In this document: one piece after another, positions 25,641-39,307 of the stretch
How the letters are laid out: the number at the start of each line of letters is the position of its first letter
Numbering within the stretch: position 1 is the first letter of the stretch
DNA from: Otis tarda
Lineage: Eukaryota; Chordata; Aves; Otidiformes; Otididae
DNA length: 64,000 bases
Reading direction: 5' to 3'
Assembly (NCBI GenBank): GCA_026413225.1
Contig: CM048553.1
Span: 134,198,190 to 134,262,189 of the forward strand
Made by a program: the position numbers and the translations under genes
The notes under the pieces: model-generated
What the model was told of the DNA's origin: nothing
What the model saw: only the letters and a program-made list of their open reading frames with translations
Database searches by the model: none

Positions 25641-26120
25641 ACTAGCAGGAAATATTATCCAAAATAAAATATCTGTGAGGCAGCAACAGACATGGGCTAT
25701 TTTGCAAAAAGGAAGGTGAGCCAGGAGCTGAGGGATGAGCTAGGCAGGCCAGGCACAGCTGATCTGCAGTAAAATTCAGGAAAGGACTGAGGCGAAGGAC
25801 TAGAGCTTCAATGCAGTTTATACTGTGCCTTGCCTTGTACTTGGCTGATCCTAACCTTACCTTGAGGGCTTGACTTTCTGGTTTGACTTCAGGCATTATT
25901 CATCTTTACAGACTCATCTGTCTATCCTTGGTCTGCATCTGATCCTGGTCACCATCACCACCACTGGTCCTGCTCTGCTTTCCTTGTTGGACATGGTGGG
26001 ATAGTGTCCTCTTGGCCCTGCACTCCCTTTGAGGCTCCCAACTCGCTGTTCTCCTCAGTGGAGCAGCCCTCCCCTGCTGCTCCCCAGGAGTAAGCTCAGG
26101 CTCTGGACAGCATCACATAA
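25641..26120. other. Locally GC-richer block of unknown nature
   Basis: This block is visibly richer in G and C than its surroundings. The stretch at 25,900-26,110 is C- and T-rich, with CCATCACCACCACTGG, CAGTGGAGCAGCCCTCCCCT and GCTGCTCCCCAGG. An 84-codon minus frame at 25,642-25,896 covers the left half but carries no motif I recognise. It could be an eroded LTR or an unrecognised exon or UTR. I cannot decide between these. Confidence 0.3.
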
Positions 26121-29100
26121 ACTTTGCATGTGATGCTGAATAAATGCCAAGGAAAGGACAATAACACTAGACTAATTTCAATAATAGATTTTGCTCATAC
26201 AATCACAAACCAGTCCAGCTCTTGGTGGAACACTAAACAGACAGAACTTCATGTAACTGACAGCTGCACTGTTGGATACTTGTGTCCTTGGTATGTCTGG
26301 AAGGAACAACTTTTTAGGAGAAGGCTTAATCATGTTGGCTTATCTTCTATCACAAGAGGGTTGAAAATCAAAATCAGATTTTGACCAATAGAGTGACTTA
26401 AGCCATGTGTGTAGACACAAGGAGGTATCTTTAAAAGTGAATTCATTTTTTCAATATGTGTGACTTCTTTAATTCATAAAGCAAGTACAATTTGTCTTTT
26501 TTTTCCCTAGAAGTTGGAAAAATGTAAACCCAACCCTACTATATATTAAAGTGGAAAGAACAATTATATAGCTAATTAAAATAATGTCCCTCATTTATCA
26601 ACACAGCATTTTTCTCTGTGGCTGTTACTATGCTAGGCATACATGCATGTAGTCATCAGTGAGCGTGAAAATACAAGATCAGGACTACTCCACAGACAGT
26701 CACAGAAAAGAAATTGAGAAGAAAAATTGAGAAAGAGACCAAGCTTATTTCAGACTCTCTTGGCAACCTGTTCCTTGCCCTACCTGACACCCAGGTTCTT
26801 CTCATGTATCTAAAAGTAAGATCCATGTCATAACTAAAAATGAACATGTTTATAAATGGAATTGGAGACTCCTGAGTGCTAAGATACATGAATGATAGCT
26901 GAGAATGAACATAAAATGAGGACAGGGCCTGGCAGATATCTTTGCCGTAAATTAAGGTGTGATTAAACCCACCAGATTAGATGATCAATGTAGAAAAGGC
27001 AAGAGTTATCTGTAAGTAGCCTGATAAGAATGCTAAAACTGAATGCTTGAAAAATTCCCCTCCATAGACAGACATGTTTTTAATGATCCTTTAAATTCAA
27101 AATTTTAGTAAGTGCACCTCATTTTCTTTCTTTGTAAGTATTATAATAATATATTAGAAACTAAAACCAGAAAATACTACAACAGGACGCAACTGAGTGA
27201 AAAACAAGTTTCATCATTGTCAAAGAACTGAAGCTGTAATATTCAGTATTATGAATTGCACATTATCTCTACAATAAAGTGATGTTTTATGATGCTGCTT
27301 CTTGATTAAAGGTCAAGCTTTCTGTAGCTTTAGTGAACATGACAGTTCAGAATGATTATTAAGTTCTACTGATAGCACTTCTAAAATCATTCCCATAGAA
27401 ATACGCTGCAGCAGCAGCATGAGAACTGAGACTGTACCCCTCTGAGACGTGAATCAATTAACCTCTCCACTGTTTTCTTATTAGTTGTAATTACTATAGA
27501 GGTCAAAGTTCCCTTAACTTCAGTACAGCCCATTGAAAAATCCTGAGAAGAAAATACAGAGAAATCCTGTCATATGAAAATTTTATTCATTGATATTAAT
27601 CCACACAGGCATTCACACACATGCGCAAGTGCTGCTTCTACTTAAATCAATAAGATTTGGGTGAATAAAAGAGGATAGATAAGAAGGCAGAATTTGAATT
27701 TAGTCTCATCTCAGATGGAGTCTTTATAAGCTTTATGAAGACTGCCTATAGGATACAAACAGCAATTAAAAATCAAAAGAAGTTGTAGGTAGTATGTTTT
27801 ATTATTCCGAAAACCTCTCAAACTTACGTAGATTTTATAGTTTGTATTTTAATGTTCCTATATCTGTGCTATGGGAGCCATGGCTGAAATCTTGGTGTGA
27901 GACAGTCATTAATGACTAGTTTCTAGTAATTTGGGTATCAGAATTGGCCATTTTTACTTCATTATTACCTGCCAAACATGTTCTCTATATTGTATCTCCT
28001 TGCTTTATTCTGTAACACCTATAAATTATGGAAAAAAAAAACAACCCACAGATAAACACCACGGCAAAATACTTTTATCTGAAATATTTAAAAAATCTTC
28101 CCTGCTTAGATAAGTACAGGCTAAATGCATCTGGAAAACAATAATACAAAGATAATTGGTTCAATAAGGTGGGGAATTTGAAGAGACAACAAAAATTATT
28201 TGGTAAAGAAGTCACTATATAGAATATAATTTATTTCTGGATAGTAGAAATCAGGAGTAAGAAAAATAATAACAAGTCTAATTTCCTCAATATTTAAGGC
28301 TTAAAAAAATATGTGGTTTATTGCCATGACAATGCTAAAATGGAAATATTCAGTACAGGTTAATTATTTTTTGTGGTCGCAGCATATTGACGTGTATTGA
28401 GGAAAAGATGGGGGAAAGGACCAACTAAAATTTTGAACTCCCATAATTCCCTTAGCATGAAATTCTGATGGATGTCTGACTGGATAAGCCCTTACTCACG
28501 TTAATTGTACTTGGACATATGGGATGAGGTGGTGGTGCCCTACCCATTGCTGGGTTTGCACTATCAGAAGTAGACTCACTGATGCAATATGAGGGCTCAT
28601 AATCTTTCCAATGAGTTATAAAACCTCTCATTTTAGTAAACTGATTTCTGTAACAGGACATTGGAGTAGAGAATATTCATATTAACCAGGGCTACGCTGC
28701 TGAGCCTCCATGTCAACAGGCCACAGCCAAAAGATTTTCATCTTTATTTTTCATGTAATAAATGCAGTGCATCTAAAGTTGAGTTAAAACTGGAAAGAAA
28801 ATCACTACATCCTCTTGTACAACTCACAGTGCTCCTGTAGCATTTTGGTCTTCATTAGTTTTAATGGTCTGTTCCATGGTAATACTATTTTGCTCATTGT
28901 CATGAGTGGCAACAAATCTAAATGTCTGTGCTCTGAGACTAGGCTGATTTGATGCATTAAATATTCACGGTTCTGATTTACTTAATATTAGAGTCAAGAA
29001 TGAGAACTCCAACAGCAGGTGCTCACCCACTACTGCCTTCTCTCTAGTTCTTCACCCTACAGCTGCAGGTTTCTTTTTCCACTTTAGAGTTGATTACTGA

Positions 29101-32100
29101 TAGTTTTATCACGACGATAATGCTTGCTCCAGGGATAGTGCTCATCTATGCCATAAATACAGTTTCCTACACACGAAGACAGCATTTTTTCTTCAAAATT
29201 ATAACAAACATAAGATAGTCTTCTAAAATTAACATTCTGATTAGATGAAAATCAAGGCAGGAGTAGGCGTTTCAGTCATACATATTAGTTTTTAAACTCT
29301 CTTCAAATTCAGATGCTTGAATAAGTTGTAGAACAGCCACGGTGTACTCCTAATGTTACCCACTGTATGTAGATTTCCTTCTCAGCATGCCTGGCACAGC
29401 CTCAGAGAAAGAAATGTCCAGGTAACTGCCAGTGCTTGTCATAGCATTGCTGTACACCATCATTGTAGTCTAGCAACTGGGCTCCTGTAACACTGTAGCA
29501 TAGGGCTGCTGTGTAGTTGGATGACATGCACTATTGACAACAACGCAACTAGTCTCCATTATTTGATTTTTGTGTTGATTTATGTTGAAATCTCCTATTT
29601 AAGTTACTATTTCACCTTAAATACTTAACTAAAGAAATCCAGTTTCTATCTCATTCAACTACCAGTGTGGAGATTGCCTGTCACTGTGAAGTGGCCTGTT
29701 GCTAACGTACATAAAAGTCAGCAACAAACCCAAAAGTGGCAGGCTGAAGAATCAGCTTGGTTTTATCAAGTGCTCTGAGATCCATTAATGAAGTTGCTAA
29801 AATAACTGGAACAGTCTTTATTAACTCATTGATTTCTTTAATGTCATGACAACTGTGTGATGTAAAGAGAAAGTACCAAGTATTCCATTCATAAATAAGT
29901 ATATGCTTTCCTGTGTTTCTATTTTATAAGTCTTTCCTTGTGGCCATTGCAAAGCAATTAGAGAAGTATTACTTAAGAAATGAAGTTACCGTCTTAAATA
30001 TATCCCTTGTCTTTTCATTTGCCTCACCAAAAGCGATATCTTTTTTTAATGTGAGAAAAGGGAATTTTATATTTTAAGTTTTTTTCCTGTGCATCATACT
30101 AAGAAAGTTACGATGAAGATGTACTTTGGAATTGCCCCTCATTATTCCAACAACCGCTTTGAGACACAATGGAACAAGGAAGGTCCCCTTTCCTGCTTCA
30201 GCCAGGCTCAGAGCTTGTAATTCACCTTTTGTAGAAAAGGCAGATATCATGCATCCAGGAAAGTCTAGAGCCAACACACTAAGAAGGTCTAACATAGCAA
30301 GCACTATCGTTCTTCCTGCTTTCGATATAAATTTTCATATATGTAAGAAAATTAGTATTAATCAGTAACAAGAATTATAACTTTATCAGCTCTAGCATAG
30401 TGACAACTATGCACAACTCTAACTTCTTAGTTTAAGTCAGGCTAAAAATGTGGTGCGACAATTTTGAGAATTATAAAAGTTTTCAGTAATGCTGTGTGCC
30501 TTTTAGAGTCTGGATAGTAAAGTCAAACTGAACTGGTGCTGGTACATTTAACAATAGCTCCGTGGCTGGCCTCATGGTAAATCTTATTGCTGAAATCCCA
30601 TTATAAACAGTGTAGTGGAGGTGTCAGACTGAAGGTAGAACAATTACCTTCTTCATGTTCATAGACGCAATGAAAACACCTCACAAAATGTTTCTTAATG
30701 CTAGTAACTAAAAAAAAAATATATATATATTATAGCACAGAGGGAAAGACTTGTCTTCAGTTCAGACAACGAAAAGCATTTACACAGGTCCAAAGGCCGA
30801 CTCAGTTGTAAGAATATAATGGAAAGAATAAAATAATGTGAATTTAAAAAAAAGATATAGATTTAAGAGATATTGCAATTAATGAAAACCCCAAAACAAA
30901 ACTAGAAATAATATTTATTTCAGTTGTAGAAAAAATGAGACACTTTTAATAAAGATAACCAGGCAGTGAATAGATGACTGCAGATAACTGATTTCACCTG
31001 AAGTCAAGATACAAACCTTTTTCTATTAAGTAAATACAAGTAATACATGTTCCAGTATCCAATAAACACAATACTATGAGACAGTTTTTCGAAGAGAGTC
31101 GTTCAAAAACATACAAAAGCAATATGACCAATAGATTTCCACAAAATAAATTTCACACCACTAGACAAAAACAAAGTTACAGCTTAAAATTTGCTTGCTA
31201 TATGTCAATACCCCTCTGCTCTGCCAACACGGTGGCAGTCTGACTGTACCTGACTACGACCGTGCAGTTCAACTAGCAGGTAAAATAAATATGAAAGTGC
31301 TCCTCTAGAATCTGTTCTTTGACACGATGTTAGGCAGCCGTAATGCAGACTGCAGTGAAATGCACATTATTTAAGATTACCTTATACTTTGGTTGTTATG
31401 GAAACTACATAAAAATGTACTATCCTTCTACACAACATAAAATATTATTACTCTGCTAGTAACTTCTACAGAATTGTTATTGTTATTAAAAAGCATTCAG
31501 AAACATAAGTAACTCAGTAACTCATTTGTATGTGAAATGTTTTTTAATGTTGACAATTTCCGCATTAATAACAATGTCACAAAATTAGAATTAATTATTC
31601 AGCATATTCAGAAAAGTTGCAAGTATATTTACTATTTCATATCAGAACAAATTTTGTATTGTTTCTCTAGCTATGGTGTAAAACTTGCATCTTATACACT
31701 TCCTATACAATTCATGGGGAACCTGAGGCAACCATAACTAATTCACCATGGTCGGTGTGCTGAGCTGTGGAAAGTCTAACCCAATCTATTGGAAATAGCA
31801 GAGTACAACTAAAATAGTTTCTCTGTTATGAATAGAGCTCAAACACTTCTAAATCACCTCATTGCACAGGAGACGTTAGACCAGCTGGCTACTTCTCTCA
31901 GTACGTTGTGATGCTGCTATCTTTTTTTTTTTTTAATTAACATAACCAAAAATTTGTAAAAAAAAAAAAAAAAGAAGGATGCTAGACTTCTGACTGTCCT
32001 TCTGAGACATGTGCCCTTTACAGTGAGAGTAGGGTAGACTGAACCTTCCTCTGAACTTTGTCACTCAAACTGGGAACTCCGCGTTCCTGACATTCAGAGG

Positions 32101-33675
32101 GTGTGAGCTAGAACAGTGGTCATGACTCAGCTTTCCTGGAGCAGAGACCCTCAATCTAGTTTCTGTTCTCAGGACTGCTTGTGTATTAAAGATAGAACAG
32201 GTTTGATAAAATAAAAGCAAGTGAATTTGTTAATATACAAAGGTATAATCTTTGTATTCATAGCAGCCCAGATCGCACAGCAAACTTAAGTGGGACAGGT
32301 AAAAATAGGTGTGAGAAGGTTACAAGAGAAGCTGTCCTGCACAGCAACATCAGTCTGAGCACATCCAACATACTCAATTGCCTTTCTTTATTGATAAAAA
32401 CTTAAATGGCTCCTTATCTTTAAGCACATAAACCATTTGGGTTTTGCAACAGATACCTCTAGGTACATTTGCTACTGAAATGTTGTTTTTCTTTTGGAAA
32501 AAGAGAATAAAGCTGAAACAGCAAATAACAGATTAGCTACATTTAAAGGTGTTTGGACCTCCACTCTGTTTCTAGTACATGGATAAACAAATGTTAAGAC
32601 ACATAGATATTTCCTAATTCTATATTTTGGGAATTTGTTTTGAATATACTGAAAGTACAGTCAGCAGACTGCAGCATGCCCTGTACATGTTTCGCAGAGA
32701 GCTCATTCTCCATTTCCTATCTTCTTTTCAGGTAAAATATCCACTATCAGTTTAGAGCATGAGGTAAGTGTGACAGTCATGTACAACAACAATTAAAAAA
32801 TGACACATCATCACTTACACTATGATCATGTCTGTGCAATAGCAGTCCAAAGAAATGTTGAGAGCAATTTTGCTCTGAAGTTTGGAAAGATGGATTTTAA
32901 ACTAATTATAAGAACAGGGTTCGTGACAAACAGTGATGTTTACATTCCTAAGTTAAAATTATTAACTCACATAATTAATTCTCTTTTTATATATTGCATT
33001 TTCACTTTCTTATACTCTACTACCTCTATTGCATCTGCACACAAATACAGAAACACAGAGTAAGACTAACAGAAAAGGAAATTGGACATAATTTTCTATT
33101 GATCTAAAATATATTTTGTGTTAAAGTTATGGCATTTCAAAGAAAAATATTATTTTCTCATAACCACATATCTCTTGGTTTGTTGTTTGTTTTTATAGTA
33201 TATATTTCTTTTAATCAGGTTATTACATTTTTTATAGCATGTTAGAACCTTTGTCTGTGAGCCTTTGTCTGGCTTAAAACATTTATGATTATTATACCTT
33301 GTTATTAACTAGCTGAATATACATCTGGGAATATACTGCTCATAGTATAATACTATATGAATGAAGGACAAATTCACCAGTAGGGAAAAACATGTTCAGT
33401 ATCAGTCTAATTGAATAACTTTGACTTTTTAAGCATTGAACTCACAAGGCAAAGATATATAAGCAGGTATTCTCACTGCAGGATCAGTAATTTCAGTGGA
33501 ATTACCACAGTGGTGAGTGAGACTCAGGAACTCTAAGTGGCATGAGTCTTCAGTGAGGAAGTGCAATGGTTCTAAAAGGACAAAATTATTCTCAGGCACC
33601 TTTCAAAACTCCTTCTCAGACACCATCTCTGTGCAGGAAAAAAAAAACAAACCAACACTCTTCTCCATGGCATAT
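26121..33675. other. Repeat-poor DNA, no gene seen
   Basis: No supported gene, RNA or transposon. Both strands are open at about 30,074-30,368 but the products resemble nothing known to me. Simple sequence includes A/TA at 30,710-30,730 and the T-run/A-run pair at 31,922-31,973. Some stretches may be conserved noncoding DNA, but that cannot be judged from one genome. Confidence 0.45.
31922..31973. repeat. T13 and A16 runs forming a potential stem with a 23-base loop
   Basis: A run of 13 T (31,922-31,934) and a run of 16 A (31,958-31,973) flank AATTAACATAACCAAAAATT plus three bases. The runs could pair as a 13-bp A/T stem. No LINE or SINE sequence accompanies the A-run. Confidence 0.75.
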
Positions 33676-34968
33676 CATAGAATCACAGAATCATAGAATG
33701 GTTAGGGTTGGAAGGGACCTTCAAAGGTCATCTAGTCCAACCCCCCTGCAAGAAGCAGGGACATCCCCAACTAGATCAGGTTGCTCAGAGCCTCATCCAA
33801 CCTGGCCTTGAACATTTCCAGGGATGGGGCATCCACCACCTCTCTGGGCAACGTGTTCCAGTGTTCTACAACTTGCATTGTAAAAATATTTTTCTGAATA
33901 TCCAATTTAAATCTACCTCCCTCTATTTTAAAACCATTACCCCTTGTCTTATCACAACAGGCCCTACTGAACAGCATCTCCCCATCTTTCTTGTAGGCCC
34001 CCTGGAGGTACTGGAAGACTGCTATCAGGTCTCCCTGGAGCCTCCTCTTCTCCAGGCTGAACAGCCCCAACTTTCTCAGCCTGTCCTCATAGGAGAGGTG
34101 CTCCAGCCCTCTTATCATCTTCGTGGCCCTCCTCTGGACCTTCTCCAACTGGTCCATGTCCTTCTTGTGTTGGGGGCTCCAGAACTGGACACAGTACTCC
34201 AGGTGGGGTCTCACCAGGGCAGAGTAGAGGGGGAGAATCACCTCCCTCGACCTGCTGGCCACACTCCTCTTGATGCAACCCAGGATGTGGTTGGCCTTCT
34301 GGGCCACAAGGGCGCATTGCCTGCTCATGTTGAGCTTCTCGTCCACCAGCACTTCCAAGTCCTTCTCCTCAGGGCTGCTCTCAATCCATTCTCTGCCCAG
34401 CCTGTATTTGTGCCTGGGATTGCCACCACCCAGGTGCAGGACCTTGCACTTGGCCTGGTTGAACTTCATGAGGTTGGCACAGGCCCACCTCTCCAGCCTG
34501 TCAAGGTCCCTCTGGGTGGCATCCCTCCCTTCCAGTGTGTCGATGGCACCACACAGCTTGGTGTCATCTGTGAACTTTCTGAGGGTGCACTCTACCCCAC
34601 TGTCCATGTCACCGACAAAGATGTTGAACAGGGCTGGGTCCAACACGGACCCCTGAGGGACACCACTCATAACTGTTCTCTACATGGACATTGAGCCATT
34701 GACCACCACTCTCTGAGTGCGGCCATCCAGCCAACTCCTTATCCACCGAGTGGTTTGTCCATCAAACCCATGTCTCTCTAGTTTAGAGAGAAGGATGTTG
34801 TGCAGGACAGTGTCAAAAGTTTTGCACAAGTCCAGGTAGGTGATATCCATTGCTCGTCCCTTGTCCACCGATGCTGTTACCCTGTCACAGAAGGCCACCA
34901 AATTGATCAGGCATGATCTGCCCTTGGTGAAGCCATGTTGTCTGTCACCAACCACCTCCTTGCTTGCA
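33676..34968 (-). mobile_element. CR1 LINE, 5'-truncated, well preserved
   Basis: This is a CR1 non-LTR retrotransposon on the minus strand, covering the second half of ORF2 and the 3' UTR. Its 3' end is on the left, with the CR1 octamer tail (CATAGAATCACAGAATCATA) beginning at 33,676. The upstream frame at 34,955-34,680 reads [15 protein letters not shown] and then [20 protein letters not shown], which are RT fingers/palm motifs. The frame at 34,670-33,771 (299 codons) continues with [17 protein letters not shown], the catalytic FTDD (usually FADD; both aspartates kept), [38 protein letters not shown] and, near the end, [20 protein letters not shown]. The two frames are in the same phase and are separated by one TAG stop near 34,680. 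The rest of the element is missing at about 34,968, the usual 5' truncation. It is recent relative to the other CR1 copies and was very likely non-mobile from insertion. Confidence 0.97.
33771..34670 (-). pseudogene. CR1 ORF2 C-terminal part (reverse transcriptase, 299 codons open)
   Basis: This is the longest genuinely coding-derived frame in the window. Residues 1-20 hold the [17 protein letters not shown] block, which precedes the palm. Residues 33-36 are FTDD, the reverse-transcriptase active site, with A to T at the second position. Residues about 66-85 are the [18 protein letters not shown] thumb-side block, and the remainder is the CR1-specific C-terminal region ending DEALSNLI. The endonuclease and N-terminal RT would lie upstream in a full element and are mostly absent because of 5' truncation. 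The ATG at residue 1 is an internal methionine, not a real start. The frame stays open because the copy is young, not because it is a host gene. Confidence 0.95.
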
Positions 34969-35894
34969 TCAGAACTAAATTGGATCTAGAAGACACACAG
35001 AGGAACAGGTTATCAAAAATGCAGATACTGAATACCCAACATCCTCCTGCTTAGTCCTGAACTGGGAGCTAAGAGTGCTTATAAAGTGAAGTGTGTTAAG
35101 CCTCTAAGAACTTACATTAAAAACCCAGTTCAGGAGAAAAGCAGTTGACCTAGACAGGACCAAAAGGCTAAAGAATGCGGATTAATTAATTTTCCCATTG
35201 CTATCCCATCAGTTGCTGTCTTTTCTGTCCAGAAAGATATTATTTTCTGTCTTAGATATTGAGCTATAAACACACTCCTAGAATTAAGTAAAGCAGCCTG
35301 CTCCTGAGAATGGGGAATAGCGTGCTGTTGGATAGCACACTTTATGCCACAGATATCACATAGAAAAAGGTTTTCACATCAATCTGCTCTTTCCTACCTC
35401 TCTGAATTATTAGACTGCCTTTTTAATAGCCCAATTAATACTTAATTATGTAAGTAATTAATCCGAACCAATTGCCAAAAAACATACTTCAGAGTGTCAG
35501 TTACTGTAGCATTTAGGAATTTAAGACAAAATGTGGGAAACTGAGGTTCAGGTTCCTGTAAGGAATATGTAAATTTGGAATGGAGCAGACATGGATCTTT
35601 ATTTCCATTGTGTTGTACTCAAACAACGTCTCAGACATCAGGAAGTGAGATGTCTGTTTTGTGACCATGAGTTCAAGTGTTCAAGCATCAGCTTCAACTA
35701 CAAACTGTAAAATAAAAGAGTTTAGGTAATGTCTAACTTGTTGTAAGAGGTTAATGTATCACTTGAGTCCTTCGAGGCTTACAAAGGATGTAGACAAGGA
35801 TGTTGGTAGATCATAAAGAGCTGCAGGTACTAAGTAATAGATGACTAAGCATAAAGATGACTGAAGATCTTGGGCTATGATGACAGGATAGTCA
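34969..35894. other. No recognisable feature
   Basis: Ordinary AT-rich DNA between the CR1 5' truncation and the next LTR. No open frame of note. Confidence 0.5.
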
Positions 35895-36377
35895 TGTCAT
35901 GGTTTAGCACCACTCAGCAGTTAAAATACTAGACAGTCTCTCTTTCACTCACTCCCCCATCATCACCCCCTACAGTGGGACAGGGAGGAGAATCAGGAAA
36001 GAAGAGAAAGCAAAACTCCTGGGTAGAGATAAAAACAGTTTAAGAGAATAAGAAAAGAAAATAAACCAGAGACAAAAAAAAAAAAAAAAACAAACAAACA
36101 GTAACAGAAAATACTTAAGCATGTAATTTGCCATGCAATAGCTCACAGTGGAATCTGATACCCAGCTTCCTCCCAGGTAACAGGGACTTCCCCTCTGCAC
36201 CCTCCTCACTTATGCACTGAGCATGATGTCACGTGGTATGGAATAGCCCTTTGGCTAATTTGGGTAAGCATCTCAGCTGTTGGCTAAAGCTGTGTCCCCC
36301 AGCCACAGGTGCCACCAGCTCCAGCTCCTCTCTCAGCTCAGGTGAAAACTAACTCTATCCTAGGCAGAACCAGAATA
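35895..36377 (-). mobile_element. Solo-type LTR of the TGTCCTGG-family, minus strand
   Basis: The plus strand begins TGTCATGGTTTAGCACCACT, the inverted LTR 3' end, and finishes near CTATCCTAGGCAGAACCAGA, the inverted 5' end. Inside, CACTTATGCACTGAGCATGA and GGAATAGCCCTTTGGCTAAT match, in inverse orientation, the promoter-proximal region of the LTR at 39,308-39,776, so the two belong to the same subgroup. An A-run with CAAA units sits at 36,066-36,101. No retroviral interior adjoins it, so I call it a solo-type LTR. The flanking 5-mers AGTCA and AGTTG are only weakly alike. Confidence 0.85.
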
Positions 36378-39307
36378 AGTTGATTCAACTGATACCAGAG
36401 TGTGTTTAAATCCTCACCCCATGTGATGTATATCCCATATGATGTATAGCTGTAACAGTCCTGAAGCTGTGTAGATATAGCCTGCCTGTAGTTGTTCTAG
36501 ACAAGATGCAGCTAAAATGCCTGTATCAGTTGCACTGCAGCCAGAATAAGACTGAAATACCATAATTATATGCATTTCCTACAATGTAATATGATAAATA
36601 TATGACACCAAGGTTGAATCTAGATTTCTGAGCATGTATTCCTATCGAATGCTGTTACTGTAACACTGATTGAGCATAAAGTGTTGATATCTTCAGTAAT
36701 GGAGGAAAACTAATGGTTCCATTAACAGAGGCATTAAGAGGAATAATGGAGACAAAAAGGTTGTTTTTGTTGTCTGCTTGTTTGTTTTTCTTTCCAATAC
36801 CATAACAAGTCAATGAAAATCTTATTCATTACTTGTGCTCAGTGTTTTGGAAGTCTATCACATAATCTATTCATATAAATTCTCTCAAATGCAGGTACAA
36901 TACAGTTTTTTTCGTAGATAGAGTTATGTGTTCAGCAAGTTTTTAGTACAACCACACACTAAGTAAAAAACTGTCTAACCCTTCTGGAAACAATCCTGGG
37001 AAATTTTGATAGACTTTGCAGCATGAAATGGAATTTTAACAAATATCAGCACTGGGAATTAAAGTCCTAAGTGATTTTAAGTCTCCTTATGAGGAATGCA
37101 ACTTTGCTGGAAAAGATAATCATACTTCTGTGAAAAAAAAGTTGGTGCCAATATTATCATTTAGATTTTATAAATTAAAAGCTAACATCTTCAAGCACAA
37201 TAGAAAATGAATTCATAATCATTAATTCATAAATGATAATTGTATGCAAAGGTCCTTAGATATTTTATATACTGTATATATAAATCCCAGGTGTCTTTTC
37301 TGAGCACTCTTGCATTCTCCTGTGCTTCTGTAATTTCTTTTTGCTTCACTGGGGACTAAGAATGCGCAAAGGATGCAAGAGAAGAGCTTTGCGTTTTTAA
37401 ACATACTGCAGTACATAGATACATGGCTTTCATCATATCTCATTAGAAGTTTTATAATTCAAACTAATGACATTTTGTATGCATCTCTGAACAAATTTTA
37501 AAGGTACAAAACCCAGAGGGACGTAGTTCCTAATAGAAGTGCTGACAGCGCCTTATGAATGAGCAAAATTATTTCAAAAATATTAAGCAAATACCTTTAA
37601 TCAACAGCTGAATGGTAGCATGCTGTGCTAATTATTTCTAGCTGATGATAAGGAGACTGATTGCAATTTCCTCATTAACTTACTTTTTTCCCACCTTCTG
37701 TAAATTTCTCCATGTTTACGTATTTTCTTACTTTGACAATTGTTCTTGTTCCTGTAACAGCATTTTTGAGCCATGAAATCTATTAAGTCTCATATGCCTA
37801 CCACCTATATTGAGGAGTCATAATGTTTTTTTCCAAACAGGACTTATTCCGATAGTTCCAAAAAAAAGTTTCATATTAAACCATGGTGTGCTACTCTGTC
37901 TCTGTTACAGTTGTGGTAGCGCTCCAAAAGCAAATAAATCGAACCAACCATCTGCCCACTCACCCACTCTTTTAAAAGAATGTTCCAAAGCAGGTCAAAT
38001 AAATAAAATGGCCTTTCACTCTAGAAGAGTATACAGTGTATTTAAACACAAAGATTTTTAGTTTTGTATTTTTTCCCCCAGTGAGTGGGTTTTGGCTCTT
38101 TGACCACTTTAATTGATTTTTTTTTAATAAGGGAGAAAGAAAATTAAATTTAAAAAAAAAACACTCAATTTTTTTTTTCCTAGTTAAAATGTGTCTCTGT
38201 GTGCCTTAAAGACAGAAGAGATGGATCAAGGAAAAAACTGATTGCCACAAATCTCATCATTATAATTTAATATTTTCACTATAACATTAAGCATGATCTC
38301 AGTTAGGAGTCAGTAAGGAACTGCATAAATAATTTCTGTGAATATGTTTGAATAATAATTATTAATATATTTTTCTACATTTAAAAAAATCTATGAAAAA
38401 TGTTGTAATCTGAGCAGAAGGTCTTAGGATTTCCTGCAGTAGGTTACTAATGTTACTTAAGCCCCAGTTTCTATCTGAGAAGATGTATTTACTGCCTGAA
38501 TACAAGTTGATTGTGTCTAACCAAACCTAAAAAGCAAAGTTTCTAAAAGTTAGACAAAGTTAGGAAACAAGTCCTCAGGAAAACAGTGAGATCAACATCC
38601 TGTTATGTTGTCTTAGAAGACCTCCTTTGCCGATAGGGTTTCTCTCTGAAAGGGACACAGATCACAAGGTTTGGGTGGGGGAGGTTGGTCTTGTCTCAAA
38701 AATTCAATTGACTTCTGTGAAGGCAAACTCACATTGCAGGGCTTACCTAAGAACTGGATACCCAGTTGGGAAATGAAACATCTCTCAATTACTTTACTTA
38801 ATCAGTATCCAGTCATGCTTCAATCATGCACGGTAGTGTGATAGCAAGCCAATCTGAGAAAGACCATCTGTCAATTATTGAAGATGGTTTTCTTTTTCTC
38901 TTCTCTAAACATGACTTTAACATCTTTGTAAGTATACTTTGTATATGTGGTTGTGTAAATGAGATCTGTTTTATTACTATTTTACCCTGAGCCAATGTGA
39001 GGAGTGGACCCAAGAGTAACTAGAATGTGTTAAAGCATTCAATTCCAATATATTACTCAAAAAACTGGTACCATTTTCCAAATAACTCTAAATAATATTA
39101 AGATGAAATAAATGTGTTCTGTTCTGCAGCATTAGACAAAGAATATCTTCTATGAAGGGGGATAGCAGGAAGATCACTTAGACCTTTTGAGAGGCCTAGT
39201 TTTTGTTACAACAAATGAAAAAGTCAGTAAGACTATAAAATGCCTTACAAGATCTTTTAAAATGTATTATGATGAAGTAAATCTCAGAAGGCAATGACTA
39301 AATATAT
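36378..39307. other. Repeat-poor DNA, no gene seen
   Basis: AT-rich DNA between two oppositely oriented LTRs. Short chance frames only (for example 83 codons at 37,810-38,061). T and A runs cluster at 38,118-38,180. No retroviral coding resemblance. Confidence 0.5.

Noticed and set aside
30074-30368. Opposing 76- and 80-codon frames as a possible exon
   Set aside because: Neither product resembles a known family, and no splice-site arrangement singles one out.
33708-34694. 328-codon plus-strand frame, the longest in the window
   Set aside because: It is the antisense shadow of the CR1 reverse transcriptase. The minus strand carries all the recognisable motifs.
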